Positions 1-8,299 of a DNA stretch of 57,194 bases are shown here, in pieces. The notes under the pieces were generated by a model. That model was given only the letters and a program-made list of their open reading frames with translations. It was not told where the DNA came from and searched no databases. Within the stretch, counting starts at the first letter, position 1, and each line of letters begins with the position of its first letter. Both the position numbers and the translations under genes were made by a program. Source of the DNA: JAHBNG01 sp039028975 (lineage in GTDB: Bacteria > Chloroflexota > Anaerolineae > Caldilineales > Caldilineaceae); assembly GCA_039028975.1 (NCBI GenBank), contig JBCCHB010000112.1:1-57194 (forward strand), read 5' to 3'.

Positions 1-33
1 TATGCGATAAACTCTTGTAGTCCATTTTTGTCT

Positions 34-73
34 CCAGTTGGTTAACGAGCGGCCCACTTCGTTAGCCAACTGG
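34..73. repeat. Strong inverted repeat (15-bp stem)
   Basis: Arms CCAGTTGGTTAACGA (34-48) and TCGTTAGCCAACTGG (59-73) pair over 15 bp with one G-T wobble and a 10-nt loop. There is no T-run, so this is a repeat or cruciform rather than a clear terminator. It lies upstream of the first gene. Confidence 0.7.
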
Positions 74-105
74 AAACTGCCGCATAAGTCAAACTTTTAT
101 AGTCT

Positions 106-122
106 CCCCAGCAGAGCTGGGG
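106..122 (+). terminator. Short GC-rich hairpin, possible terminator of an upstream gene
   Basis: CCCCAGC (106-112) and GCTGGGG (116-122) form a 7-bp perfect stem with a 3-nt loop, followed by GTTTATC. The T-tract is poor. It could end a transcript arriving from before the window or be part of the repeat mosaic here. Confidence 0.35.
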
Positions 123-141
123 GTTTATCGGGTTTAATTAC

Positions 142-226
142 TATACTGCGGTCGTTTTGAAAACAGGTGTTTTCCGAATCCTTACCAGAGAGACCAAACA
201 CCTGTTTTCAAACGGAGTTGAGTATA
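142..226. mobile_element. MITE-like palindromic element, family A copy 1
   Basis: An 85-bp near-palindrome with ends TATAC...GTATA. The inner arms TTGAAAACAGGTGTTT and AAACACCTGTTTTCAA are perfect complements. Copies of the same length occur at 10565-10649 and 56984-57068. It has no coding capacity, so any movement would need a transposase in trans. Its right end creates a TATAAT hexamer directly in front of the methyltransferase gene. Confidence 0.8.
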
Positions 227-228
227 AT
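223..228 (+). promoter_or_regulatory. Candidate -10 box made by the repeat end
   Basis: TATAAT lies six bases before the ATG at 235. That spacing would give a leaderless transcript. No convincing -35 is seen, and no Shine-Dalgarno fits the ATG. It is formed by the terminal GTATA of family A copy 1 plus flanking AT. Confidence 0.4.
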
Positions 229-234
229 AGAAAG

Positions 235-936
235 ATGCCATCGAAACTTGAGAGGTTCTACTGTTGGGCCTGTGAACTAATCTACCATGAATTAGCGTGG
301 GCATATGATCTGATCAGTTGGCTAGTCAGTTTTGGACGTTGGCATCGCTGGCAGATGGTAGCCTTAGATTACCTGGTTGGGACAAACATTCTGGAACTTG
401 GCTTTGGTACAGGAACCCTTATGAGCCAAATACTCCAGCGTGGGTACCAAATTGTTGGGATCGATCTATCCCCTCAAATGCAGCAAGTGGCCAAGGCCAA
501 GATGGCTCGACGGGGCCAGTCATTTTCTGGGGTGCTAGCCAAAGGGCAAAACCTACCCTTCCCAGCGGCACAATTCCATACAATTGTGGCTACGTTCCCA
601 GCCTCATATATCTTGACGCCTGAGACTCTAAGCGAGTGCGTGCGCGTCCTTAAACAACCTGCTGGCCCTAAGTCCACCTATCAGCAGAACCTGCCAGGGC
701 GGCTTGTCATTGTTGGGGCTTGGGTCTCGCTTCAACGGTCATGGCTCCAGAATCTAATTCCCCTCTTCTACGGTGAACCAGATGCCCAACAGAAGGAGTC
801 ATTGATCAAACAGCTATACGCCGCCGGATTGAGCGCTCGCTTTGTTTCCGTCGTTGATGCATGGGCAGAAGTATCGGTCATTGTTGCAGAACTTCGTAGC
901 TGGGAGTTGCAAGGCGGACAATATGGGGAGGAGTAA
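235..936 (+). CDS. Class I SAM-dependent methyltransferase (UbiE-like)
   Basis: A predicted 233-residue cytosolic methyltransferase of unknown substrate. The SAM-binding motif I is visible as LELGFGTG near residues 52-59, followed by an acidic motif II region (VGIDLSPQM) and motif-IV-like FHTIVATFPA. The frame is open upstream to a TTG at 157, but that start lies inside the palindromic repeat, so ATG 235 is preferred. Its end overlaps the start of the next gene, suggesting a two-gene operon. The family is broad (quinone, lipid and small-molecule methylases); no closer assignment is supported. Confidence 0.72.
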   Translation: MPSKLERFYCWACELIYHELAWAYDLISWLVSFGRWHRWQMVALDYLVGTNILELGFGTGTLMSQILQRGYQIVGIDLSPQMQQVAKAKMARRGQSFSGVLAKGQNLPFPAAQFHTIVATFPASYILTPETLSECVRVLKQPAGPKSTYQQNLPGRLVIVGAWVSLQRSWLQNLIPLFYGEPDAQQKESLIKQLYAAGLSARFVSVVDAWAEVSVIVAELRSWELQGGQYGEE

Positions 937-1804
937 TGATACCAGCGGTGGATCGAAGCGTCTTGAATGGCGCCCATATCAAATTGGTCAAGGCTCTGTT
1001 TCAGTTACAAATGGGCGAATCTGTTTAGAGAAAGGGATCTCCTCAGGTGATACATATAGCAATGCCCAGATTGATGACTATCAAACATTATCTCGTCGAG
1101 ACTTCTTCTGGAAACCCCCTCTGAAGCTTTCATTGTGTGCCCGTTTTTCTCATCCTGCTCCAGATCCTGCCAATCACGCTAAGCCACTTCTACAGCATAC
1201 CTCTCAATCCCAAAACAACTCAATGTGCATGAGTGCAGTACAGAGAGGCATAGCCGGTACAGCAGGGTTTGGATTTTGGAACGATCCCTTTATGATGACA
1301 GGGCGACGCTCACCAACATTGCCTAGGGCGCTCTGGTTCTTTTACAGTTCATCCCCATCAGACATGCAGTTAGCATACGGCATTCAGGGATGGGGATGGA
1401 AGGCAGCGGTGATTGACTGTTTACGACCCCCTTTTTATCTGCTTCTGCCTACTGCTCCAATAGGCGTTCTGTTGATGCATTCTCAATTGCTTTACCGTCT
1501 GCTCTGGCCCATTGCGCAACGGGCCATGCATGTGCAGGAGAAGCTGCTTAGCCATCCCATGGAACTCTGGCACCACTATGAATTGGAGTGGCTTCCAAAT
1601 GAGGTAAAATTCTGGATTGATGGGGAACTAGTCTTCTATACGTCCTGTGCTCCTCGTGGCCCCCTTGGACTAGTCATCTGGCTCGATAATCAGTTTATGA
1701 TAGTGAGACCAACGGGTGTAATTCGATCTGGGTTGGTTGCAAATGAGGAGAGAGAACGATTGGAGATATCCAACCTTACAATCAGCAGAATCACATCTCA
1801 ATGA
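923..1804 (+). CDS. Concanavalin A-like lectin/glucanase-fold protein
   Basis: This 293-residue protein has the pattern of a single jelly-roll (LamG/GH16-like) domain. Features are AGFGFWNDPF, ALWFFYSSSPSD, the segment YELEWLPNEVKFWIDGELV near residues 216-234, GPLGLVIWLDNQ and a closing LEISNLTI strand. No signal peptide and no GH16 ExDxxE motif are seen, so binding rather than hydrolysis is more likely. ATG 923 overlaps the methyltransferase stop by 14 bases and has a modest GGCGG upstream. An ATG at 936 has a better Shine-Dalgarno but opens a frame that soon stops. Function unknown; fold assignment is by recognition. Confidence 0.6.
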   Translation: MGRSNDTSGGSKRLEWRPYQIGQGSVSVTNGRICLEKGISSGDTYSNAQIDDYQTLSRRDFFWKPPLKLSLCARFSHPAPDPANHAKPLLQHTSQSQNNSMCMSAVQRGIAGTAGFGFWNDPFMMTGRRSPTLPRALWFFYSSSPSDMQLAYGIQGWGWKAAVIDCLRPPFYLLLPTAPIGVLLMHSQLLYRLLWPIAQRAMHVQEKLLSHPMELWHHYELEWLPNEVKFWIDGELVFYTSCAPRGPLGLVIWLDNQFMIVRPTGVIRSGLVANEERERLEISNLTISRITSQ

Positions 1805-1814
1805 GAGGCTATCC

Positions 1815-1844
1815 GGCTTGCTCGGGCTTGGGCCGAGAGCAAGC
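1815..1844. terminator. Hairpin between convergent genes
   Basis: GCTTGCTCGG and CCGAGAGCAAGC form a bulged stem of about 10 bp in the 47-bp gap between the lectin-fold gene (plus) and the histidine kinase (minus). It could act as a shared terminator; flanking T-runs are weak. Confidence 0.45.
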
Positions 1845-1851
1845 AAAGGGA

Positions 1852-3081
1852 TTATACGGTGGCCAAGGTTCCGGTGGACAGATTGGGGGCGGAGCCATTT
1901 TCTCTTCCTACAATAGGTAGATCTGTGCTTGGTAACGTAAAGCAGAACGTGCTGCCCATATCTGTAGAGGCTTGACACCAGATTTGCCCACCATGCATCT
2001 GGATGATTTGGCGACATAGATAGAGGCCTAAACCTGCACCTTGGGACTCCGCACGCTTACCAAACTTTGTTCGGTAGAATCGATCAAAGATTGCTTGCTT
2101 CTCTTCATTTGCTATGCGTGAGCCATTGTCTGTGATACCTATCTGGAGCAATTTGTCTTTGGTATCACTGGTGACATCAATCTCGATTGTACTGCCAATG
2201 GGACTGAATTTGCTAGCATTGCTTAAAAGATTATTGATTACCTGAATGATGCGAGTGTTGTCGCAAAGTGCGTTTGGATACCCAGAAGATGCTTTAAGGA
2301 TGATGTTTTGGGACTTCGTGGCGAGCTGACTTTCAAATTCCCGAATGGAACTCTGCAATAGCTGAACAATATTGATAGGCTGCAAGGCCAATCGTAGACC
2401 ATCTGCTTCAGCAAAGACAATATCAAAGAGACTCTTAACTACAATATGAAGGTTGTCTACGTTACCTTCAATGAGTTCCATACATTGGCGTTGTTCACTA
2501 CTTAACGTATCATCCGCGAGCTCATTCAAAAGCTCCAAATATCCGGAAACCAAAGTCAGTGGTGTGCCTAACTCATGGGCAACCATGTCAAGCTGGTTCT
2601 GTAGCATCTCAACTCGCTGACGAATAACCTTTTTCTCTTGTCGGACTGCTTCAATATCCGAGATATCTTCTACAAGGTGAATTAAGCCAACGATTCGCCC
2701 TGAACGATCCGTCTCTGCAACGGTTTGCAGGTTGATTGTGCATTGCATGGCGCGCTCACCGTTGCTGATTGTAAGCGCCTTGTTCTCTACCTTGGCCACT
2801 AAGCCATGTAGAACATTGAGAAACTGCTCTTTGTGCTCTTCAATACTAGGTATGATTTCACGTAAATTGAGATTGTTGAAAGGATCGGAAGATTTAAATG
2901 TAAAAAAGGCTCCTTGCCCTGGTCTCTCTGCATTGGCCGCGCGAATCTCTGGTCTCTTGAATCCAAGAAACTGGAGCAATTCCATGCTTCCGCCTGCTTC
3001 GACAATAGATAGCCGAATATCAGTTTTGATGTAGGCAATGCGATGGTGAGTCAGGATTAGTTCGGATACCTGTAAATCCAT
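1852..3081 (-). CDS. PAS-type sensor histidine kinase
   Basis: 409 residues with no predicted membrane helix, so probably a soluble sensor. An N-terminal region and a PAS-like domain (GLIHLVEDISDIEAV near 125-140) precede a coiled linker. The HisKA H-box is MVAHELGTPLTLVSGY with the phospho-accepting His near 168. The HATPase domain shows an N-box (INNLLSNASKFSP, near 285) and a G2 box (GAGLGLYLCRQII, near 350). The G1 box reads DNGSRI where DNGxGI is usual, so the second glycine is replaced by arginine. No response regulator is adjacent, so it is an orphan kinase here. Ribosome site AGGA precedes ATG. Confidence 0.9.
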   Translation of the reverse strand: MDLQVSELILTHHRIAYIKTDIRLSIVEAGGSMELLQFLGFKRPEIRAANAERPGQGAFFTFKSSDPFNNLNLREIIPSIEEHKEQFLNVLHGLVAKVENKALTISNGERAMQCTINLQTVAETDRSGRIVGLIHLVEDISDIEAVRQEKKVIRQRVEMLQNQLDMVAHELGTPLTLVSGYLELLNELADDTLSSEQRQCMELIEGNVDNLHIVVKSLFDIVFAEADGLRLALQPINIVQLLQSSIREFESQLATKSQNIILKASSGYPNALCDNTRIIQVINNLLSNASKFSPIGSTIEIDVTSDTKDKLLQIGITDNGSRIANEEKQAIFDRFYRTKFGKRAESQGAGLGLYLCRQIIQMHGGQIWCQASTDMGSTFCFTLPSTDLPIVGRENGSAPNLSTGTLATV

Positions 3082-3172
3082 ACAAAAAAGTGTCCTGCTA
3101 ATGCTTGGTAAAATATGATTCAGGCGATTCCACCCTTAGCCACAGTGTACCGTAGGATAGAAAACACAAATA

Positions 3173-3202
3173 TTACGAATTGCTATCTTTTTGAGCTATA
3201 AT
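3173..3202 (+). promoter_or_regulatory. Predicted sigma-70-type promoter
   Basis: TTACGA (3173-3178) and TATAAT (3197-3202) are separated by 18 bp, about 55 bases before the phasin-like gene. The -10 is consensus and the -35 is moderate. Confidence 0.5.
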
Positions 3203-3257
3203 ACCTGTATTCACGACTCCTTCTTTAGGGGCTATTTATCATGGAGATACAGCTTAA

Positions 3258-4010
3258 ATGATTGAACAACTCGTCAGCCGTCCTCAAACGATTCTCTTAG
3301 AGAAAATTCAGTGGCTTGGTAACACCACTCATCAATTCGCACTGACTACCGTGGGTTTGGTTGCAATGGGAACAGAAGAGTCTCAACGCCTATGGCGACA
3401 GCGTGTAGATATAATGGAAAAAGCCCAAGCACGCGGCGTAGCGGTTGAGGACAATGCGATCCAAACGATCAAAGATCTAGAGCAGACGCTGGTCGGTGCC
3501 GCCAGCCAGTTGGGTGCCTCATCCGACGCGTTGCCTAACCCTATTACCATTGTTAATACTGTGGCCAAAGGAATGCGCGAACAGGTGAATAGCTATTTGG
3601 CCAATTTTGCTGAGCAGCCGGTTGAGCAAACATGGCAAGATATCGAGATTGTGGTTGCAGATGGGGTATCTGAGGAAAATGAGACTGTGGAAAATGAACC
3701 TGGAGACAATGGGCCCTTCAAAGATGCTATGTCTAAAAGCGAAACATTCAAAAGTGCTACGCTTGCGGACAAGGCTGATATTGAACATAAAGTTCCGACC
3801 CCCGCTGTAAGCACAGAAGCCTCTTCACCTATCGATGATTCCTCTTCTCCCTTTACGAATTATGACAATATGACCGCCAAGGAAATCATCTCGCAGCTCC
3901 AAAACTTGGAGAGCAAACAGATTAAATTGGTCGCTCAGTACGAGCGTAACCATGCCAATCGAAGAACGATTTTACAAGCGATCGAGCGACTAAGCGCCAA
4001 CGACGATTAA
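3258..4010 (+). CDS. Phasin-like helical protein with conserved C-terminal tail
   Basis: 250 residues. The N-terminal part (1-120) is an amphipathic helical region of the phasin/PHA-granule-associated type (RQRVDIMEKAQARGVAVED, then IVNTVAKGMREQVNSYL). The middle (125-200) is acidic and low in complexity. The C-terminus carries a separate conserved-looking helical motif, MTAKEIISQLQNLES followed by YERNHANRRTILQAIERL, of the type predicted to mediate protein binding. No PHA synthase is nearby, so a granule role is only an inference. GGAG lies 12 bases before ATG 3258; a consensus -10 box lies upstream. Confidence 0.6.
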   Translation: MIEQLVSRPQTILLEKIQWLGNTTHQFALTTVGLVAMGTEESQRLWRQRVDIMEKAQARGVAVEDNAIQTIKDLEQTLVGAASQLGASSDALPNPITIVNTVAKGMREQVNSYLANFAEQPVEQTWQDIEIVVADGVSEENETVENEPGDNGPFKDAMSKSETFKSATLADKADIEHKVPTPAVSTEASSPIDDSSSPFTNYDNMTAKEIISQLQNLESKQIKLVAQYERNHANRRTILQAIERLSANDD

Positions 4011-4336
4011 CATTACTTGACATCCCAAAACTGAAGTACGCTCTCCAATTCCTTCACCCTGCACCCAAACGTAGTTCAAAACTTTATGGGTGACGTGAGT
4101 ACTAGCTCCCTAGTACTCACGTTATTGATTGTCCCCGTTCGATTAAAGAATATATTACAGTTGTTCCGCAAGAACGCATGAGTCAGGTGACTGGCACCTG
4201 ATCCCGTTCGCCCATCTTATAAATTCGCCTGTGAGGCGAGCGTTACCTCACTTACCCTTATTCAGGAACAACTCTACTGAATGATTCCTTGTTCGTTTGT
4301 GGTGGAAATTTGCTTGTAGTTGGAGGCAAAATATAT
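4011..4336. other. Intergenic region with one hairpin
   Basis: This 326-bp gap contains the perfect hairpin at 4093-4122, listed separately. The upstream reading frame of the next gene can be extended to 4289 but lacks a ribosome site there. No RNA gene or further ORF is recognised. Confidence 0.4.
4093..4122. terminator. Perfect 13-bp hairpin downstream of the phasin-like gene
   Basis: ACGTGAGTACTAG (4093-4105) pairs perfectly with CTAGTACTCACGT (4110-4122) across a 4-nt loop, followed by TATTGATTGT. It lies about 85 bp after the stop codon. The weak T-tract leaves open whether it terminates transcription or is a repeat. Confidence 0.5.
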
Positions 4337-6448
4337 ATGCGTTCACGTCTGAAATTAATTCTATTTACAAGTGGTATTGCATTATTATTTCTTTTTCTGA
4401 TGGTTGGCTCGTTGGCTGCACATCCTCAAATAAAACCAGATGCGCTCTCACTTCCGGCATGTACGGCGCGGAGTTTGTCATGCCAACTACCCCACGGGCT
4501 AATAACCAATGAGCTTGAACTTAGTTACACAGATTCTCACTGTGTGGATGGGTTAGGGGTCGCCCGCTCTTGCCAAGCCCCTGCCCCCTTTCGCTACATA
4601 AACATCGTTGCTGTGCAACCTGACAAGAGCACCGATGGTGATTCTGAAACCAAATTTCTCTATATTCAGAGATCTGCCGAATCTGCTGCTGAGTGTACCA
4701 ACGGGATGGCTGGTTCTTTTCCGTGTGAGAATGTTGATCTGCTCTACTTTTGGCCTATCGAAGAGATGGAGGAAGGGGAGGGTAGCGACCATTGGGGCTG
4801 GACTGATCCCGAGACTCAACGTGAATATGTGCTGATGGGTCGCTCAGACGGGGTCTCTTTTTTTGATATTATGACACCAACTCAACCAATTTACTTAGGA
4901 AATTTGCCAACCCATGCACTGGAAACGCCTTGGCGAGATCTGAAAGTTTATCAGAACCATCTCTATGTCGTTTCGGACATTAACCCAGACCATGGTATAC
5001 AGATCTTTGACCTGACAAAACTTCGGACAATCACTGATACGCCGACTCTCTTTACAGAAACTGCCCATTATGATGGTATGGGGCGTGCCCATAACATTGC
5101 CATTGATGAGAAGAGCGGCTTTGCTTACACCGTAGGGGGAGAGAGATGCAACACAGGGCTAAATATGATCGATATCCAAGCGCCAACATCCCCTCGTTTC
5201 GCCGGGTGCTATGGTGATTCTGGATACATCCACGATACGCAATGTGTCCGATATCATGGACCTGATCTTCCCTACAATGATCGCGAGATTTGCTTTAGCG
5301 CCAATGCTGATGACAAAGTCAACAGCGGGCTGAATCGATTAGTTATAGTGGACGTGACTGACAAAGAAGCACCTGTTGAATTGGCCAAAGTTGGTGACAC
5401 CCAGTTCCACTACTTCCACCAGGGGTGGTTGACTGAAGATCATCGCTACTTTCTTACCAACGATGAATTGGATGAGCGCAGAGGAGAACATAACGCTCGG
5501 ACCTATATTTGGGATCTCGCAGATCTGCAACGGCCAACGCTGTTAGGAAGCTTTACCTCCGAACAAATCGGCATAGACCACAATCTGTACATTCGAGGCT
5601 CCTATGCCTTTGAAGCCAACTACACCAGTGGGTTACGTATCCTTGATCTATCTACTGTGGACCAAGGAACGCTTGCCGAAGTGGCTTACCTGGACACATT
5701 CCCTGAAGACGATCTCGTTAGGACCGATAGTGCTTGGAGTGCCTACCCATTTTTTCAAAGTGGGGTTGTATCCATCAGCTCTATAGAAGGTCTATTCCTA
5801 ACCAAACCTCAACTGCCGCCTGAATATACGCTTTATGCAAATGATAATCTTCTCTCTGTTTGTGAGCCCGAGCCTACGATGGTCCGCTTTGAAGACGTGA
5901 CAACGATTGCATCGTACAATGATTATTTTGGAACCATTCAGCTTTCCATAGATGGACCAAATCAAGCGGCTTTTTATTTGGAAAATCCGATAGTGTCGTT
6001 TGCGGGAAATGGTGAGGTATCGGTAAGCTTACGAGCAGATCTGACAATGCTCAGCGAAGGCATAACAGAGCTGTCTCTGCAAGCGGCCGATGGCCAGCAA
6101 GTGAGAACCATATCTCTTTGGCTAGATTGGTCGCGAGCAGAACCCGTAGCACCTGAACTAAGCCAGACGATCGTTACCGATCCAGAAACATTGATGGTAA
6201 GCTGGGACAATATCCCTGAAGCCACGAGCTATCTCCTCGAAGCTTCATTCGATGATGCATTTGAACAGATTGAACAGACTATCCGTACCAGGCATAATCG
6301 CTACATATTAGCTGACTCAGTAGAGCGAACAGAAGAAATCATATGGCGAGTTAGGGCACTGAATGGGTGTAGCGGTACTTCGGATTCCGCCACCAGACCC
6401 GATAATGATGTTTCAACTATCTATTTGCCTGTCGCAACAGATGAGTAG
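4337..6448 (+). CDS. Secreted choice-of-anchor B / LVIVD-repeat protein
   Basis: 703 residues. An N-terminal signal peptide (MRSRLKLILFTSGIALLFLF...) is followed by LVIVD-type propeller repeats of the choice-of-anchor B family. Diagnostic segments are HNIAIDEKSGFAYTVGG, YIHDTQCVRYHGPD, NRLVIVDVTDKEAP, HQGWLTEDHRYFLTNDELDE and GLRILDLS. The C-terminal third contains two beta-sandwich-like segments, the second FN3-like (SWDNIPEATSYLLEASFDD). No sorting motif is seen at the C-terminus, so it is probably released or non-covalently bound. Start: TGGAGG lies 10 bases before ATG 4337; the ATG at 4289 has no such site. Function unknown. Confidence 0.85.
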   Translation: MRSRLKLILFTSGIALLFLFLMVGSLAAHPQIKPDALSLPACTARSLSCQLPHGLITNELELSYTDSHCVDGLGVARSCQAPAPFRYINIVAVQPDKSTDGDSETKFLYIQRSAESAAECTNGMAGSFPCENVDLLYFWPIEEMEEGEGSDHWGWTDPETQREYVLMGRSDGVSFFDIMTPTQPIYLGNLPTHALETPWRDLKVYQNHLYVVSDINPDHGIQIFDLTKLRTITDTPTLFTETAHYDGMGRAHNIAIDEKSGFAYTVGGERCNTGLNMIDIQAPTSPRFAGCYGDSGYIHDTQCVRYHGPDLPYNDREICFSANADDKVNSGLNRLVIVDVTDKEAPVELAKVGDTQFHYFHQGWLTEDHRYFLTNDELDERRGEHNARTYIWDLADLQRPTLLGSFTSEQIGIDHNLYIRGSYAFEANYTSGLRILDLSTVDQGTLAEVAYLDTFPEDDLVRTDSAWSAYPFFQSGVVSISSIEGLFLTKPQLPPEYTLYANDNLLSVCEPEPTMVRFEDVTTIASYNDYFGTIQLSIDGPNQAAFYLENPIVSFAGNGEVSVSLRADLTMLSEGITELSLQAADGQQVRTISLWLDWSRAEPVAPELSQTIVTDPETLMVSWDNIPEATSYLLEASFDDAFEQIEQTIRTRHNRYILADSVERTEEIIWRVRALNGCSGTSDSATRPDNDVSTIYLPVATDE

Positions 6449-6478
6449 ACCATAAGCGTAAACGTAAACCCTAACTCG

Positions 6479-6560
6479 TGTCATTTCGACGAGGAACGAG
6501 GAGAAATCGTCCGTTTCTACTAGAGTGAAGCCCAAGATTCGGGTGGAGCGAGAAATGACA
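6479..6560. repeat. REP-like palindrome with TGTCATTTC ends
   Basis: TGTCATTTC (6479-6487) is mirrored by GAAATGACA (6552-6560). The inner sequence (GAGGAACGAGGAGAAATC) resembles the TCATTTCGA-type dispersed palindromes common in Chloroflexota and Bacteroidota genomes. The resemblance is by memory, not by search. Confidence 0.6.
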
Positions 6561-6643
6561 ACATTGTTAAGTTAACATCTATGATGAGTAGGCAATCTCT
6601 CATATGGTAACCGCCTGATCTCTGAAAGAACCAATCCTAATGA

Positions 6644-6736
6644 GTGTAGACTTAAGTCCCCTCAGCGTAATTCTGAGAGAGTCCGAGGCGACTAAAGAAT
6701 CTGTGTTTTGCCTAAACGAGATCCTTGAGTTTACAC
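6644..6736. repeat. Imperfect inverted repeat
   Basis: GTGTAGACTTAAG (6644-6656) and CTTGAGTTTACAC (6724-6736) match at 11 of 13 positions as inverted arms about 93 bp apart end to end. Weakly supported as an element. Confidence 0.4.
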
Positions 6737-6807
6737 TTGTGAACCAAAAATTCCAACCTGCATTGCTAAAGGGGGTGTATCCCAAAAATGGGGACTATCT
6801 TTGCCCC

Positions 6808-6873
6808 GAGTGCGTTGCACTGTTCAAGAATTGTGTCAAGCACTAATCTATCTGTGAACGGTGCAACGCACTC
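6808..6873. repeat. Long inverted repeat upstream of the FMN reductase
   Basis: GAGTGCGTTGCACTGTTCA (6808-6826) and TGAACGGTGCAACGCACTC (6855-6873) pair at 18 of 19 positions across a 28-nt loop. The right arm ends 40 bp before the reductase ATG, so the RNA hairpin would lie in its leader if transcription starts upstream. Confidence 0.75.
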
Positions 6874-6913
6874 TTTGCCAATCTGGGACGTGCACCCTAC
6901 CGAAAGGATCATA

Positions 6914-7450
6914 ATGAATATTGTACTGTTTAGTTGTTCTCTACACCTGCAAAGCCGTTCTTTTGTACTGGCTCAAGCAGCCGCTGAGATGTTGCGTAAT
7001 CATGGTGTAGAGCCTCGGCTCTATGATCTGCGCCAACTTGATTTACCCCTTTGCGGGCCACCTTCGGCCACCGAAGCGAGTGATACCCAAAAGATGATTC
7101 AAGTCGTTAGGGATGCCGACGCAATTCTGATGGCCGTTCCTGTCTATAACTTTTATGCAAACGCATCAGCTAAAAATTTGATCGAATTGACCGGACGGGC
7201 GTGGACTGACAAGATTGTGGGCTTTCTCTGCGCGGCAGGAGGACAACGTAGCTACATGTCTGTCATGAATATGGCCAATAGCCTCATGCTTGACTTTCGT
7301 TGTCTCGTCGTACCCCGCTTCGTCTATGCTGTAGGGGATGATTTTGGGGATGATCGGCTTGAAACCATGTATATCTCATCACCCCAAGTAAAGGAGCGAA
7401 TCGAACAACTAACCAGTGAGACAGTTAGGCTGACCAAGGCGCTAGCCTAG
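6914..7450 (+). CDS. NAD(P)H-dependent FMN reductase family protein
   Basis: 178 residues with a flavodoxin-like fold. The N-terminal FMN phosphate loop appears as MNIVLFSCSLHLQSRSF, and the second flavin motif as AILMAVPVYNFYANASAKN near residues 75-93, typical of the NADPH-dependent FMN reductase (SsuE/ArsH-like) family. The expected reaction is reduction of FMN or a quinone with NAD(P)H in the cytosol. AAGGA lies before ATG 6914; a longer frame from 6788 would begin inside the inverted repeat and is rejected as the start. Its last 9 bases overlap the convergent metallo-hydrolase gene. Substrate unknown. Confidence 0.82.
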   Translation: MNIVLFSCSLHLQSRSFVLAQAAAEMLRNHGVEPRLYDLRQLDLPLCGPPSATEASDTQKMIQVVRDADAILMAVPVYNFYANASAKNLIELTGRAWTDKIVGFLCAAGGQRSYMSVMNMANSLMLDFRCLVVPRFVYAVGDDFGDDRLETMYISSPQVKERIEQLTSETVRLTKALA

Positions 7451-8299
7451 TCCAACATGTTCACCTGAACGTAGCAGGCAATGACCTTGTCCCGTCGATT
7501 TGGCGGCTTGGAGAAATGCGTCTGGGGAGACGGTGTTAAATTCAAACATCTCGAAATGGCAGGGAATCACTATGCCGATACCAACCTTTTGCGCTAAATC
7601 AACCGCTTCGAGCCCTGAAAGGTTTCCGGCAACCCCCCGCTTTGGATCGCGGCCGTTAATGGGCAGGAATGCCAAGTCTATGGACCAATTCGAAAGGTAT
7701 TCTACAAGCCCATTATACCAAATCGTATCACCACTATGGTAGAGGGTCCATGGCCCGACCTGAATAATCAGGCCAATAAATTTGTGATGCCCCTGCTCAT
7801 CCCGCTCGAGCTCTTCATGGGCAGATGGGAGTGCATGGAACGTAAAGGCATCTACTGGCTGAGGCTCGTTAATGGTGATTCCCGTCAAGCGACCAGCCGG
7901 AACTTGTAGGCGATCTGCGGCAAAGGAGCGATTTGCCTCTGGTACAATGACAGTTAACTCTGGATTAGCGGTCAAAAGGGGAATCAAGGTCTCCCCATCC
8001 AAGTGGTCGGTGTGGTTATGGCTAGAGGTGACCACATCAATGAAGTCGAGCTTCTGCGGCTCGATGACCCGCTCTGTCATGCGTACATGGGGCTTGGGAG
8101 TGTTGGCATATTTCTTGGTTAACGAGTCCGAGAGGTAGGGATCCAGCAACAGGTGGTTGCCCTGCCACTGAACCAAAAATCCACTTTGGCCCAACCACCA
8201 GATATGAAGCTGATCTGGCTGGTGGGCCTTCTCTTGTATGTCAGTTAGAAAAGCGTTGTCTTGTAAGAGCGGTTTAATCATTTTGGGGTATTCATTCAA
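7442..8299 (-). CDS. MBL-fold metallo-hydrolase, UlaG-like
   Basis: 285 residues with the metallo-beta-lactamase metal motif HNHTDHLD near residues 92-99, preceded by the UlaG-type core WWLGQSGFLVQWQGNHLLLDPY. Later ligand regions are YHSGDTIWY and IPCHFEMFEFN. UlaG-type enzymes hydrolyse phospho-lactones or related esters; the actual substrate here is unknown. It is the last gene of a minus-strand operon: its ATG begins directly after the TGA of the MetE-like gene. Four-base wobble in the exact start is possible (MIKPLLQ is an alternative). Confidence 0.85.
   Translation of the reverse strand: MNEYPKMIKPLLQDNAFLTDIQEKAHQPDQLHIWWLGQSGFLVQWQGNHLLLDPYLSDSLTKKYANTPKPHVRMTERVIEPQKLDFIDVVTSSHNHTDHLDGETLIPLLTANPELTVIVPEANRSFAADRLQVPAGRLTGITINEPQPVDAFTFHALPSAHEELERDEQGHHKFIGLIIQVGPWTLYHSGDTIWYNGLVEYLSNWSIDLAFLPINGRDPKRGVAGNLSGLEAVDLAQKVGIGIVIPCHFEMFEFNTVSPDAFLQAAKSTGQGHCLLRSGEHVGLG

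Larger units (their letters stand above)
6449..6913. other. Repeat-filled intergenic region
   Basis: The 465-bp gap before the FMN reductase carries three different inverted repeats in a row (6479-6560, 6644-6736, 6808-6873). Short ORFs here lack ribosome sites and run through the palindromes. It looks like a landing area for small repeats. Confidence 0.55.

Noticed and set aside
842..922. Longer start for the lectin-fold gene
   Set aside because: It would overlap the methyltransferase by 95 bases without a ribosome site; ATG 923 is simpler.
6640..6846. Short plus-strand ORF before the FMN reductase
   Set aside because: It runs through two palindromes, has no ribosome site and no recognisable sequence.
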